Assembly (NCBI GenBank): GCA_907163375.1
Contig: CAJQUW010011023.1
Span: 310,001 to 374,000 of the forward strand
Length of the DNA: 64,000 nt
Direction of reading: 5' to 3'
From: Prostheceraeus crozeri
Taxonomy: Eukaryota > Platyhelminthes > Polycladida > Euryleptidae
Shown here: piece after piece, positions 54,541 to 64,000 of the stretch
Numbering within the stretch: position 1 is the first letter of the stretch
Layout of the letters: each line of letters begins with the position of its first letter
Made by a program: the position numbers and the translations under genes
The notes under the pieces: model-generated
Told to the model about the DNA's origin: nothing
What the model saw: only the letters and a program-made list of their open reading frames with translations
Database searches by the model: none

Positions 54541-56915
54541 TTATTAAATATTTAATGATCATGTTTCAGAGTAAAACTGAATCTAAAACATTGAAGAGAC
54601 CTTGGTTGTTCATTTTTTGATAAATTTGGTTTGGAAACCAAGTACAGAAGCGTAATAAAATACTTGCCATCTTCTGTACTTGGTTTCCCAAATAGATGAA
54701 TTTTGAAAATGACATGCCGGGATTGTCAGCTATTTATGTAGATAATCCATGTGGCCAATCCTGTTTTCGTCACTCCTTGGTCAAGAATCGAAAAGTACCG
54801 GTAATGTATTTATTTACCAGAAGATTCTTTCATCAAGACATTTGCATTTTTATTGTCATTTCTTTCTTGAAAGAAATGATACAGATAAGAGATTATGTAA
54901 TATTCAACAACATGAACAAGACGTAAGATTCACTAGATAACCCAAAGTTAGTATGAGATAACCTTTCTTGACAGATGTGGGAGTGAGGAAGCAGCAAAAT
55001 GATTTGCAATTATCGCGTTGACTGATTAGTTTTGAAGAACTCCTTGACTTTGCCAAGAATTCATGAAAAAATGCCATGTGGTTGAGGTGCGAATCCGAAT
55101 GTTCATGATTTTCGAATACCTTTGTCTGTTTTCTTACAACGATCATAGTTTGTCAATCAGCCTTTTGAGGTGTGAGATCAGTCCTCACATTTTCATGAAC
55201 GGCAGATGAAAGAGCGTCGAGAAGGATATCCACTCCAGAAATGCTGCCACGGAGAGTTGTGCGCAGAGTTGTCGTGAGAATAGGAATGGAGTTCTAATCT
55301 AGTGGGACAACTGTGTGAAATGCAAGTTAAAATGCATCTAGGCAGTGTGGACCTGGCAATTGAACATTGTTGCAGCATTAAACGTTATTGGCTTAGAGAT
55401 CGAATGGGGAAGTTTCATGAATAAAATTATCAGCTGCAATAACCATGGAAATCGATAACAATAAAACCACTAGAATGGAAGAAAGCTTCATGCAATGCAC
55501 ATGGCACAGAAGTCGCACGCATTTTCACGTAGATACACTTGTCAACGGCTGCATCATTGGGTTAGAATCAGTCACGTGTGCAATTCTAAGCTCTTCATTG
55601 GTTCTTCATGCCCCAACTAAGTTCCCCCGGATGTCCCGAGAGCTTAGCAAAGTTATCTACCGTTGCCTTCATCAATCAAAAAATTACCATGCTTATAAAT
55701 AAAACCAAACCATTGTGCTTACAAATAATGTAATCTTGTATGAGGTTGCAATATGAGAATATGACTGCTACTTGGGTTCATTTCGTTAAAAGTACAGTCG
55801 TAGCCTAAAAGCAAATCAGACATAAATATTCTTATTATTAAATTTCGATTGCTATTTTTATTTCATTGTAAACCTGCCTACAATTAGGATCTACAATATT
55901 ATAGTGGCCTGCAACACCTGACAACATAACAGAGAAACCGTGCACATGCGAACATGTTTAATACCGCATAAAGTGATGCATTCCTGTGATGTGTGTGAAT
56001 TCTAGCAGGATTCCCATAAAGATTGTCTGTGATGCAGAACAGTTTTGAGAATGAAGACTTTCGTCCCAATTCAGATTATAAGGATCATAAACTGATAATT
56101 GTCAGATTATTTAAATTTTCTTACCAGTGCTTGTTCTGTGGTTGGATCTAGCAGCTGCAGATAGTGTTTTTCATTGAAATGTTCCTCTAATGATATTCAG
56201 TGAATGACTTCTTATGAAAGATGAAAGTATGATATATGAGAGTTCTTCTAATAATCAACGTAATAAGTTTCTAAATCAGATTCAATTCATTTGTTAAACA
56301 AAACGGAAGTTTGCTTAGATTTTAAGAGTTACACACTGTAAGCGTTTCCTAGTCACTCAGCGGCTGGAAAATGCTGTGAATTTGTCAACTTGAATAGCAA
56401 ATTACAGAGTATGTTTAACGTCTGATGTTTGACTTTGTTATCTCTGAATTTTTGAGACACACCTTTCATGAAGTCTGTTTTTGTTGTTGTCATTGTTCTT
56501 TGAAGAAAATTGTGTAAAGGACAGCATGCGTTGCTCTGATAATTCAATGGGAAATTAAATCCTGCATGATAGTGTTCTATCTTAGATTTTACATCATCAG
56601 ACTTGAATACTGAGATTAGTTATCTTGGAAATTGAGTTGTAATTGTGTGAATTGACTCTCATGACAATGAGTGGATCACTGTGATTAAAAACCGAATACA
56701 CTTACGGAAGATCGAAATACGAGTAGTCAGCGCTAGACATTAATATCTCGACGCATGTTCCTCGAGTATTTTGAATAGATCCTTTGCTATATAATACATA
56801 CATGTATATTGTTTTGAAGAATAAAGGCTTGCTTGAACTTTCCCTAGAACTGTGGGATTTCCACCATTTTCTATTTGGGTTCACGAAATTCATGCAAATC
56901 TGCTTTTGAATATCT
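54541..56915. other. No gene recognised
   Basis: Short frames without family motifs, and no exon that I would trust. A short inverted pair, TTTGGTTTGGAAACCAAGTA (54,627) and TACTTGGTTTCCCAAA (54,677), frames about 60 bp. Confidence 0.4.
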
Positions 56916-56917
56916 AC

Positions 56918-57048
56918 AGAGAATGACAACTATTGAGTCAATAAAAGACACCAACACCCGTCATTCCCCGACTGCACTCGCCTGACCCAGGAATCGAACC
57001 GAAGTCCGCGGTGGAGACGACCCCTTCTTCACTAGACCACAATCAGGA
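56918..57048 (-). mobile_element. tRNA-derived SINE, family D, second copy
   Basis: The minus strand reads GTGGTCTAGTGAAGAAGG, CCACCGCGGACTTCGGTTCG, ATTCCTGGGTCAGGCGAGTG, GGGTGTTGGTGTCTTTTATT and GTCATTCTCTGTAGATATT, i.e. head and tail of the SINE at 3231-3470 without its inverted tail. Useful as the unrearranged reference. Confidence 0.85.
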
Positions 57049-57265
57049 ACACAGCTGATTCATCAATAACACGGAAAGTCAGTCATCAGTGTCCTCAAGA
57101 TCGAGGCATTTAGAGAAATAGCGAAATGCGTGATTAGAACACTTCAAGCATTTTTCTCACGTTACATCATGTAACGACTCTTCAACTTCTCTCATAAGAA
57201 CTTTCAAGCGATGTCGATGTAGCGATAGCTCGGGAACTCGAGTCGGTATCTCGACTTGAATACTG
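57049..57265. other. No feature recognised
   Basis: Short spacer between a SINE and the transposase remnant. Nothing recognised. Confidence 0.35.
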
Positions 57266-57269
57266 GGAT

Positions 57270-58280
57270 CTGAAAGCCTTCATTTAACTGTTGCTTTCAC
57301 GTATGATCACACCATCTCTGCAGCATTCAAATAGGGTGATTATTTTGGTAAGAAACGGATTTGATGGTCTTCGCTCGGATTCCATCGCGGATATCTATGG
57401 TCCTACTTCAAAGTTAATAATCTGGCACACTTTATTGCGGACAGAGGATAGCTATACCATAGACTTCTAAATTTCTTAATTTAGAAGTCTATGGCTATAC
57501 GGTTCTCTGACATAGTTCGTGAAATTATTTGATATATCTGTCCGGCTAAAGCCCTCGGGATTCATCAAATAACTTTCCTCTTTATATCCCAGAGAATTCC
57601 ATAGGCATCTTCTATCCATTACTAAAACGAATGCTTCTTCTACGAATGCGTCAATCTCACTTATCATCATCGGGAATTTTTCCATCTTGTAAGACCACCA
57701 ATAATCAATCGGAAATGCATGAGTCCCATTTGAGGACTAATTGCCACACACAAAGTTATGTTTTGTCCTTTTTGGGATGACACAGTTCTCACCGCTCGAT
57801 TTCCAATTCTCGAGCGTCCTTTGGTCCTGTCTGTATAAGCGCTGAAACCAAATTCATCCATAAAAATGATGTTCTCTATTCGGGAGCCGTGTGCCATTAT
57901 CCACACTACTGGAATGGTTCGAATGTCCTTAATTAATGGATATTAGTTCACACTCTAGCATTCTGCTAATGGTCTGCATCGACACGGTCTCATCAGTTCT
58001 CAATCTCACTTTCATTTAGTTGAGAGAATCGGTAGGCTTTTCTTCCACGTGTCGTAATAGCTCGTTCTTTATTGTATCATTCATTTTCTCTGGACGATGT
58101 CCACCTCGTGACAGTGCTTCGATTTCTCCTTTTTCCTTGAACTTTTGATGATGTTATTTGCATTCTGCCTCTTAATGCCTAACATCTCAGCCATCCCTAT
58201 ACAGTCTTTGATTCACTGAACGCACTAAACAATCGTTGCCTATCATTAGGACACATTTTGTTGTAATGGCCACGACTCAT
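57270..58280 (-). pseudogene. IS630/Tc1-mariner-superfamily transposase, degraded
   Basis: The minus-strand reading starts MSRGHYNKMCPNDRQRLFSA (58,280). It runs into GMAEMLGIKRQNANNIIK (helix-turn-helix), then IIFMDEFGFSAYTDRTKGRS (first Asp) and SQKGQNITLCVAISPQMG. Next is DAFVEEAFVLVMDRR (second Asp), and further on NAAEMV and SYVKATVK, equivalent to the third acid with W-S-x-x-K (about 57,290-57,335). These blocks lie in different frames with several stops. A 36-bp palindromic insertion (57,458-57,493) interrupts it. No TIRs were identified. Confidence 0.75.
57451..57500. repeat. 36-bp palindrome between 7-bp direct repeats
   Basis: CCATAGACTTCTAAATT (57,457-57,473) and its exact complement (57,478-57,494) are separated by TCTT. 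On each side stands GCTATAC (57,451-57,457 and 57,494-57,500). This is a perfect hairpin inserted with a short duplication into the transposase remnant. Confidence 0.85.
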
Positions 58281-58489
58281 TGTAAATTTAGTTGCAGTTG
58301 TAGAATGAATAAAATGATGTCAATTAATTCATATACATCTCAACGATTATCATTTTCAAATTTGAATTTAATTCATATCGTCAGGATTGCTATGTAGCTG
58401 TGACCAATTTAAATGGAAGCAAACCAGATTCAATGGAACATATTGCTTTGTTCAGTCCAAAGATATCTGACTGACCAAATTAAATGGGA

Positions 58490-59522
58490 AAAGGTAGAGT
58501 GTTGACGCCAAAAAGTCGGCATACAGTGAAAATGTGTATATCAGAGGATTCAGTTTTTGAGGAGATTACGTTCCTGCGATTTAAAAAATATTTGATCGCT
58601 TTTTAAGGAGCAAAATGTCTGCAAATTATTCCTGTGTCTACTTACTAGCGACGTGAAACCACTATATAAGCAGTATGAAACTAATTAGATATCAAAAAGA
58701 ATAAAAATGTGCTACCAAGCATCTTAATTAAGCGGAAATTAGGCTGATTAACAAGAAAACTTCATGAACTGCATTATAATGCAAGTCATCATGGAAATGT
58801 TGAGATCTCACTGTGTTTCTTGGCTGAAATTTCAAGTTTTTAATTCAATTTTCAAAGGCGTGATTTTATGATTCACTATATTTATGTTTCATTTCTTGAA
58901 TCTGAATAGTAATGAGGTCCCAGTTTTTCTTTCAAAGCTAAATGGAATCATTGTCCTTGATCATGATATTTTGCTGTTTGAGTGGCAGGTAGTTTGTGTT
59001 CTGATCACGCCGAAGAAAATGCTCGTATTAATAAGGCTAAGTATTAAAGTAATGATAACCCATCGAATTGCTAATTAAGAAAATACATTACCTCTCCAAG
59101 GCTGTCATGACACGGAGGATTTGTAAAATACTATTACTCCTTCTACATTGCCATCCACGTGGTCTCCGTGGCACAGTGGTTAAGTGCTTGTCCTAGCGAT
59201 CTTTTGGTCCAGAGGTCGAGCCCTGAAGGTGTCATTGGAAGTCGGTAGGAAGGGCATCCGGACTAAGAGTACTACAACGCTCCATAAGTCTGACTATGTC
59301 AGCACCGTCCAACCCCCAAGTATGGGAAGTAGTGACTTAAAAGCTTCATTGCCATCATGATCAGTCAATTCCATGGTGATATCTTCAAAACTGCAAAATT
59401 TGCTCATCTCACATTTTGTTCTAGGTCTCAACTCGAGTTCATTTAATAAAATCGAAACTGCATGCACATCGGGGATTTGATTAATACTGAGTTCCTACTC
59501 TCCCTAATACACTTACTCTGTA
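58490..59522 (+). repeat. Unclassified dispersed repeat X, copy 2
   Basis: Aligns with 3914-5082 from ACAGTGAAAATGTGTATATC through CTATATAAGCAGTATGAAAC, AAGCGGAAATTAGGCTGAT, GTCATGACACGGAGGA and TGCATGCACATCGGGGATTT. It lacks the duplicated block of copy 1 and carries a family A SINE. A 64-codon frame at 58,884-59,078 has no counterpart in copy 1. Confidence 0.75.
59156..59346 (+). mobile_element. tRNA-derived SINE, family A, with clear target duplication
   Basis: Flanked by identical CATTGCCATC (59,146-59,155 and 59,347-59,356). The corresponding site in repeat X copy 1 (GCATTGCTATCATGATC, about 4680) is empty, so the 191-bp limits are firm. Head, A and B boxes and the CCGGACTAAGAG / GTCTGACTATGTCAGC tail are all present. 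Confidence 0.95.
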
Positions 59523-60378
59523 GTTACAAATCAATTAACTCATCGCAATTCTTCGATGACACCGATCAACGTATTCAAATTCATTTTCGAATAACCCTAC
59601 TCATTCGATTTCACATACTGTCCATGTACGTACTGGATTTGTTCTTTTGCACATACACTAGGCGGCTCTAAATGATTTCTCGTCCTCTTCCTCAAGCTTG
59701 CGACCTGTTGTTCTTCATTTTTCTTTTGTCTTGGTGCCAAGTGTTGGTCAAAATTCACTGAACGATCGCCTCTCCATTCAACGGCGCTAACTCTTCACCT
59801 TTATCACTGACTTCCTCAACTGTCGGAAATGATGTATGGAGGACGTATATTAAGATAAATCTTCTATCCCAACTCTTGACAATTCGTGTCTGATGAAATG
59901 AAATCTCCAGTGAACTTGAATTCAATCATCCATTTTTGATAAACAATAATACTTGACTTTTGGGATAAATTTCGGCAACATAGACAACAATCAAATCTTG
60001 CAAGAGATATGGAAAACACGGATTCCGCGAGTCTCGGACAACCGGCGATAGATATTCAAAGTTTGATGGAATTTGTATTTTGTAGGCTATTTTAAAGGGC
60101 ATGAGACTTGCACCGTCTCATGACTTCATCACAACTTTTGGGGGAAATAAATGAATATTAATTGGGACAGGACAGTTTCTCCGTTTCCTTTGGGAGGGGG
60201 TTGAGGAGAATGGATTGTCAGTGACGCAAGGGTCAAAATTTGAAAGGTTCTCATTTTCATTTCTCCTTGTTATCACTATTTGCTCATCGTTTCTATCATT
60301 TTACCAAGACATACGTACATATACCAAGAGACTTGATTTTTTATCGTTTTCGAACTTCGTATATGGACCGCGCGTACA
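59523..60378. other. No gene recognised
   Basis: Short frames (59,462-59,671; 60,215-60,415) without family features. Nothing else seen. Confidence 0.4.
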
Positions 60379-60462
60379 GGACCGCGCTTGGTCGGGTTTG
60401 AGCGTCCAGGATTAAGCGGTCGAAACGCGATCGTCCTGACCAAGTTCCTGTTGATGACCTCA
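60379..60462 (+). ncRNA. Pseudoknot repeat, copy 2 (possible self-cleaving RNA)
   Basis: Same element as 23,328-23,411. Stem 1 pairs GACCGC (60,380-60,385) with GCGGTC (60,416-60,421). Stem 2 pairs CTTGGTCGGG (60,387-60,396) with CCTGACCAAG (60,435-60,444), 10 bp with one G-T. Inner pairing is GCGT (60,402-60,405) with ACGC (60,425-60,428). The 5' strand of stem 1 (GGACCGCGC) is also directly repeated at 60,365-60,373. Homology to copy 1 ends on both sides, so the element is its own unit of about 84 bp. Confidence 0.5.
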
Positions 60463-61209
60463 TTAAAAATAGTCAAATAATTTGTATGCATATTTTGTAC
60501 AATTCTATTTCACGTTTTAGCTTAAGGAACTAATATTAATTCTCTTACACACCTGGTAGATTTTAGATAGCGTAATCCCGCTGTGTTATTAGCTAGATCT
60601 GGTATTTTGATTGGAAACAGACATGTCCTCCTATCATCTGAATGGGCAGTCTGTTAAATAGAATCTTTTCAATACATAAGTGATAAACATAATTTTGAAC
60701 AGATCGACTTACTCGCCAATTCATTACACATGAGGAGAGGAGAAGCGTTGTTTGTCCTTCTAGTAAGTATTTTTAAAATTTTTAGACATTTTAGGATATA
60801 AAACTTTTCTTTTAAATCATATTTTGTACCTATTGAAAATTAACTAGTCATTAGCTTGTTTTTTTTAACTTTGTTACCTTGACGAACTTTGCTACGTTGA
60901 ATGGAATATCATGAAATTAAATGCGACTTTTGACTTTTATTTTTTGGTGCAATTTTCAGGAGAGCTTGGTTCAAAATATTTCACATTTTTTGCTTCTTCA
61001 ATGAATTTCAGGTTTTTTGTTTGTTAACTTGGTGATAAAAACAAATTCTCAACGTGAACGGAATTGAAGTGTCGTAAAGGAAGGGGTATCAGTGCGATTC
61101 GGAATGGTTTAAACTATCTTCAAATATCTAGAACAATTGAACAAACTGAAAGACTGCGCCAAAGTACTTTGAAAGAAGTAAATGGCTCCACGTCATCACT
61201 ATTCAGATT
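60463..61209. other. No feature recognised
   Basis: AT-rich spacer without recognisable content. Confidence 0.4.
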
Positions 61210-61610
61210 CAAGAAATGAATCATGAATTCTGTGAATCATAAAATCATGTCGGTGGAAATTGAATTAAAAACTTGACGCTTCATCAAGAAAGCACAAATA
61301 ATCGCGACTTTTTGATGAAGACTTGCATTATAATACAATTCATGAAATTCCCTTGATAATCAGCTTGATTTCCGCTTAGTTAGGATGTCATTAACAAATT
61401 TTCATTCCTATTGATATCCAACTTGTTTCATACTACTTATATAGGGGAGTCATCTCGGTAGTATATAAATTATCAAATTTTGACTTTTTTAAAACTGCTC
61501 AAATAATTTTTTGGACCACGGGAACGTAATCTCCGCAAAGAACTAAATCTTCTGATAAACACATTTTCACTGTATATTTTTTGAGCCGGCGCTCTACTTG
61601 CTATTCACTT
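61210..61610 (-). repeat. Unclassified dispersed repeat X, copy 3 (5' part)
   Basis: The complement contains ACAGTGAAAATGTGTTTATC, TATATAAGTAGTATGAAAC, AGCGGAAATCAAGCTGATTA and ATTCATGATTCATTTCTTGA in the order of copies 1 and 2. Only the first ~400 bp of the family are present. Confidence 0.75.
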
Positions 61611-62335
61611 ACTCTATGAGAAGGAATCATTAATGAATTTTCAATGTCCGACATTTTTTTCGTCAAATTTGTATTCGTTGAATGAAAGGAAATCAAATAT
61701 CGTTGAGGAAACTATCAGTTTTGGTCAACATATTTAGATATACATGCCCTTTAAGTCAATAAGCTATTTCTCTTTATTTCTTTCCTGAGATAGAGAGCAG
61801 CTGTTCTTCTCTTTATCAAGGCAGAATCTCGTTTAAGCTGAGGGAAAACCAGGTTCGCTGTTCATTGTTCAAGTAATTTGCTTCGACATTTGCTTCATTT
61901 ACTCAGGAAAGTGATAGTGAGAGTTCAAGTGTTTATTCATCCCTTATTTACCTCGATTTATAAATCGCTTTCCAAATCATCAATTTTCAATATCGAAGTC
62001 TTCCTCGGCGTGCTTTCAAGCAATCGATAAATTTGAACCTAACTTTCAAATATGATTAACTGAAAAGTGATTAATCTTCCAGCAATCAAGCAACGTGTCT
62101 GATGGTAGAATCGACTAAATTGAAATTTAATGCAAATTTGCCTTCAATTTGTAAGTAATTTGTTCACATAATCCATTAGGTTTGATGAGTGTTGAGCATT
62201 TATCATTTTTGACCTTTGAAATGTTTCAAACTTGATGTATGGGTCCATTCATCATGCTTCTGACGAATTTGAAGGTCAGAAAGTAAATCCCATGAGATAG
62301 CCTTTTCGAACATTCATAAATTTAACAGACGGAAA
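61611..62335. other. No feature recognised
   Basis: AT-rich, nothing recognised. Confidence 0.4.
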
Positions 62336-62339
62336 ATAA

Positions 62340-62412
62340 ATGCGCGTCTCGATGGATTTGAACCACCGACCTCTGGCATTCTAGTCCAACGCTCTACCAA
62401 CTTAGAGCGACA
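62340..62412 (-). repeat. tRNA-like sequence, family C
   Basis: The minus strand reads AGTTGGTAGAGCGTTGGAC, then TAGAATGCCAGAGGTCGGTG and GTTCAAATCC. Compared with 26,208-26,285 the core is about 90% alike. The anticodon stem has a mismatch and the acceptor stem does not close, so I do not call a functional tRNA. Confidence 0.6.
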
Positions 62413-62649
62413 GCATGACGTAAGTCATCGATTGAAGAATCCGCGTAATCCAGATGGCTTCAATCTCTAAGACAACATAGCATTAACCGTCAAGCCAAAG
62501 TACTATACTACCTGTCATAAAAAAGCGAATTACTTTTGCGCAGCTGCAACCAATGAATAAACATATAGCTCATACGCTGACAATGACAAACACGATTCAA
62601 GGAAAACAATAACAATTGTCAAAAACAATTATTCAAATACTTTTAAGAA

Positions 62650-62960
62650 AAGAGAATTACCATTAAGACCTAGGGTTTGATTTAATCTAGGAGTTTTATC
62701 ATTTATTAACGACGCTTCTACTATACGAGTTTCAAATTCACTACGTCCTGTACATTTAACAGAAAGAATATTATTAATGTCATCACTTCAGTTTGGACAT
62801 ATTATGTTCAGATGGCTACTTACGGCTGAGTTACCTCTTATATGTTCTTTTATTATTTGCTGCAATCTGCGTTTCGTTTGTCCCAAGTATTGAGTATCAG
62901 AATCAACCCGACATTCAAAATTATACATATGTAAGGTAAACGAAGAAGATTAGAATTATG
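62650..62960 (-). pseudogene. GIY-YIG endonuclease remnant (PLE-e)
   Basis: The minus-strand reading is YMYNFECRVDSDTQYLGQTK followed by RRLQQIIKEHIRGNSAVSSH. After one stop it continues SVKCTGRSEFETRIVEASLI, then NDKTPRLNQTLG. YxF-C, YLGQTKRRL (YIG block), KEH and the late E and N are those of GIY-YIG domains in Penelope-like elements. No reverse transcriptase lies nearby, so only the C-terminal end was kept. Confidence 0.7.
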
Positions 62961-63000
62961 TGATTGACATTCGAAAAGGAACGCTGATAAGTGACATCGC

Positions 63001-63545
63001 GTGATGTGGACGAATAATCACGGTTTACTGACGATTTCCACGACGGAAGAGTTTGTGCTCACAGACGGTTTGGTGAGAAGAGATACGCAATATGCTGCAT
63101 TTCAGAGCATGGACGATTCAGTGGCGGCAGCGTTAGGCTGGTATATGGCACCATCAAGGCACCTTGGATGTTATCTCTCTGAGAATGTGATTCTTTTGTT
63201 ATTCCAACAGTATAGGGGCACCATCTCATCATCCAAGATGACAATTTGCAGCTGCACAGAGCACGCCTGCCAAGTGATAATACCTCAGCAAATGAGTAAC
63301 TCTCACAACCTTCACGCTCTCCTGATCTTTCACGGATCGAGCTTGCGTGGAATGAGCCTGGTAAAAGTGTAAAAAACTCGTATCCACATTCCACTACCAA
63401 ATTCGGACAACTCCGAAAGATTGGTTGAAGAGCATTGGGAATGCATTGAGCAAGAGAGATCAAATGAACTCCATGAACAATAGAATTTGAGCTTGCATTA
63501 ATGCTAAGGCAGTCGCTCAGGTTGCTACAGCAGATATATCGGAAA
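63001..63545 (+). pseudogene. Tc1-family transposase C-terminal half, degraded
   Basis: The plus strand contains, in shifting frames, NVILLLFQQYRGT, QDDNLQLHRAR (second Asp, usual QQDNAxxHxAR) and RSPDLSRIELAWNEPGKSVK (usual WPxRSPDLSPIEHxWDELGRRV, catalytic Glu). Then follow NSYPHSTTKFGQLRKIG and NRI-stop-ACINAKAVAQVATADI (usual RRRxRACIxANGGHTRY). At least three frameshifts and a stop make it inactive. A minus-strand frame (63,059-63,463) is its shadow. Confidence 0.75.
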
Positions 63546-63887
63546 ATTTTTTTGTCATTTAAAGTTACAGTTTTGATGCTACATCATTAAAGAATGGTTC
63601 CTATAATTCTCAGTGTTAAGATCAGATCTTTTTGTCACGCAGTATCATACCGAGATGTCATGCAATTCAAAGCCATTATACTTTGTTGTGTTTGTTGTTG
63701 TTTCAAAAGCACTCTTGTGCAGTGTAATGACGAATACTAAAGTATTTCTAAAAAACCTGGTGTAAGCGGTGCTACAGCTTTCTCTTTGTGTCATTCTGCA
63801 AGTGCGTGGTCCGGTGCAAGTGAAAGGTAAACTACGAAGACTTAGACAATGCTGACAGGGAGAGCCTTTTACCGGAACATTCTGACA

Positions 63888-63975
63888 CCTAAAGTCCGGA
63901 TGACGTTCTCGGGGCTCGACCACCCGACCAAAGGATTGAAAGGTCAAGCACCTAGCCACTGAACCACAAAGACCT
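63888..63975 (-). mobile_element. tRNA-derived SINE, family A, diverged and partial
   Basis: The complement reads TCTTTGTGGTTCAGTGGCTA, GGTCGAGCCCCGAGAACGTC and ATCCGGACTTTAGG, i.e. head and centre of family A with many substitutions. This is the oldest-looking copy. Confidence 0.6.
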
Positions 63976-64000
63976 TGCAGACCCTGCAGCTTGCAAATTC

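Noticed and set aside
19253-55631. A 20-bp match GCCCCAACTAAGTTCCCCCG (55,611 and, inverted, about 19,254) as a dispersed element
   Set aside because: Flanks do not align at all, so the evidence is limited to one short word. I noted it but could not define a feature.
60379-60462. Canonical hammerhead ribozyme in the pseudoknot element
   Set aside because: GAAACGC and GCGTC are present, but there is no CTGANGA core in the required position on either strand.
63059-63463. A 134-codon minus-strand gene
   Set aside because: It is the complement of the degraded Tc1 transposase read on the plus strand.

Overview
The window looks like intergenic or intronic DNA from an invertebrate animal. The grounds are AT-rich sequence, one spliced host exon, and abundant Penelope-like elements, Tc1/mariner and hAT DNA transposons, LINE tails and tRNA-derived SINEs. 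The phylum cannot be decided from what is visible. There is no operon, CRISPR array, rRNA or convincing intact tRNA gene. The only host coding sequence I can support is one exon (7207-7340, +) of a 4-hydroxy-2-oxoglutarate aldolase-like (HOGA1/DapA family) gene.

Left part (1-30.5 kb): a 33-bp array cut by the window edge; a 1.17-kb hAT-type non-autonomous element; a Tc1 remnant carrying a foldback SINE; an unclassified 1-kb repeat (copy 1 of 3); the HOGA1-like exon; a 51-bp minisatellite with eight perfect TGACGTCA palindromes; a Penelope-like element (PLE) split by a hAT-like element made of minisatellite; a dead Tc1 element with both terminal inverted repeats (TIRs); a LINE tail; a retroelement endonuclease-like fragment; a 5'-truncated PLE (RT plus GIY-YIG) with an inverted terminal copy and a 12-bp target-site duplication (TSD); a further PLE remnant; a CR1/L2-like LINE tail; and several SINEs.

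Centre (30,518-48,358): about 248 tandem copies of a 72-bp unit. The unit encodes 24 residues around RLRWMGHV, a signature of the C-terminal tail of LINE reverse transcriptases. The array runs at its right end, in frame, into the rest of such a tail (IRKDDADWVKKC and on, stop 48,598-48,600, then a TGAG microsatellite). A piece of LINE coding sequence has thus been amplified into an 18-kb satellite. Because the unit is 72 bp and its complement has no stop in any frame, the array gives enormous but spurious open frames.

Right part (48.6-64 kb): SINEs, a MITE with a nested palindrome, an internally deleted mariner-like element with ~110-bp TIRs, a degraded IS630/Tc1-type transposase with a 36-bp snap-back insertion, two more copies of the 1-kb repeat (one holding a SINE with a clear TSD and an empty site for comparison), a GIY-YIG remnant and a Tc1 remnant.

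The most unexpected signal is an ~84-bp element present twice, 37 kb apart (23,328-23,411 and 60,379-60,462). Both copies fold into the same nested pseudoknot, and five base pairs differ between copies by matched changes on both sides. That is evidence of a conserved structured RNA, possibly a self-cleaving ribozyme of HDV-like topology, although the ribozyme assignment is only a hypothesis.
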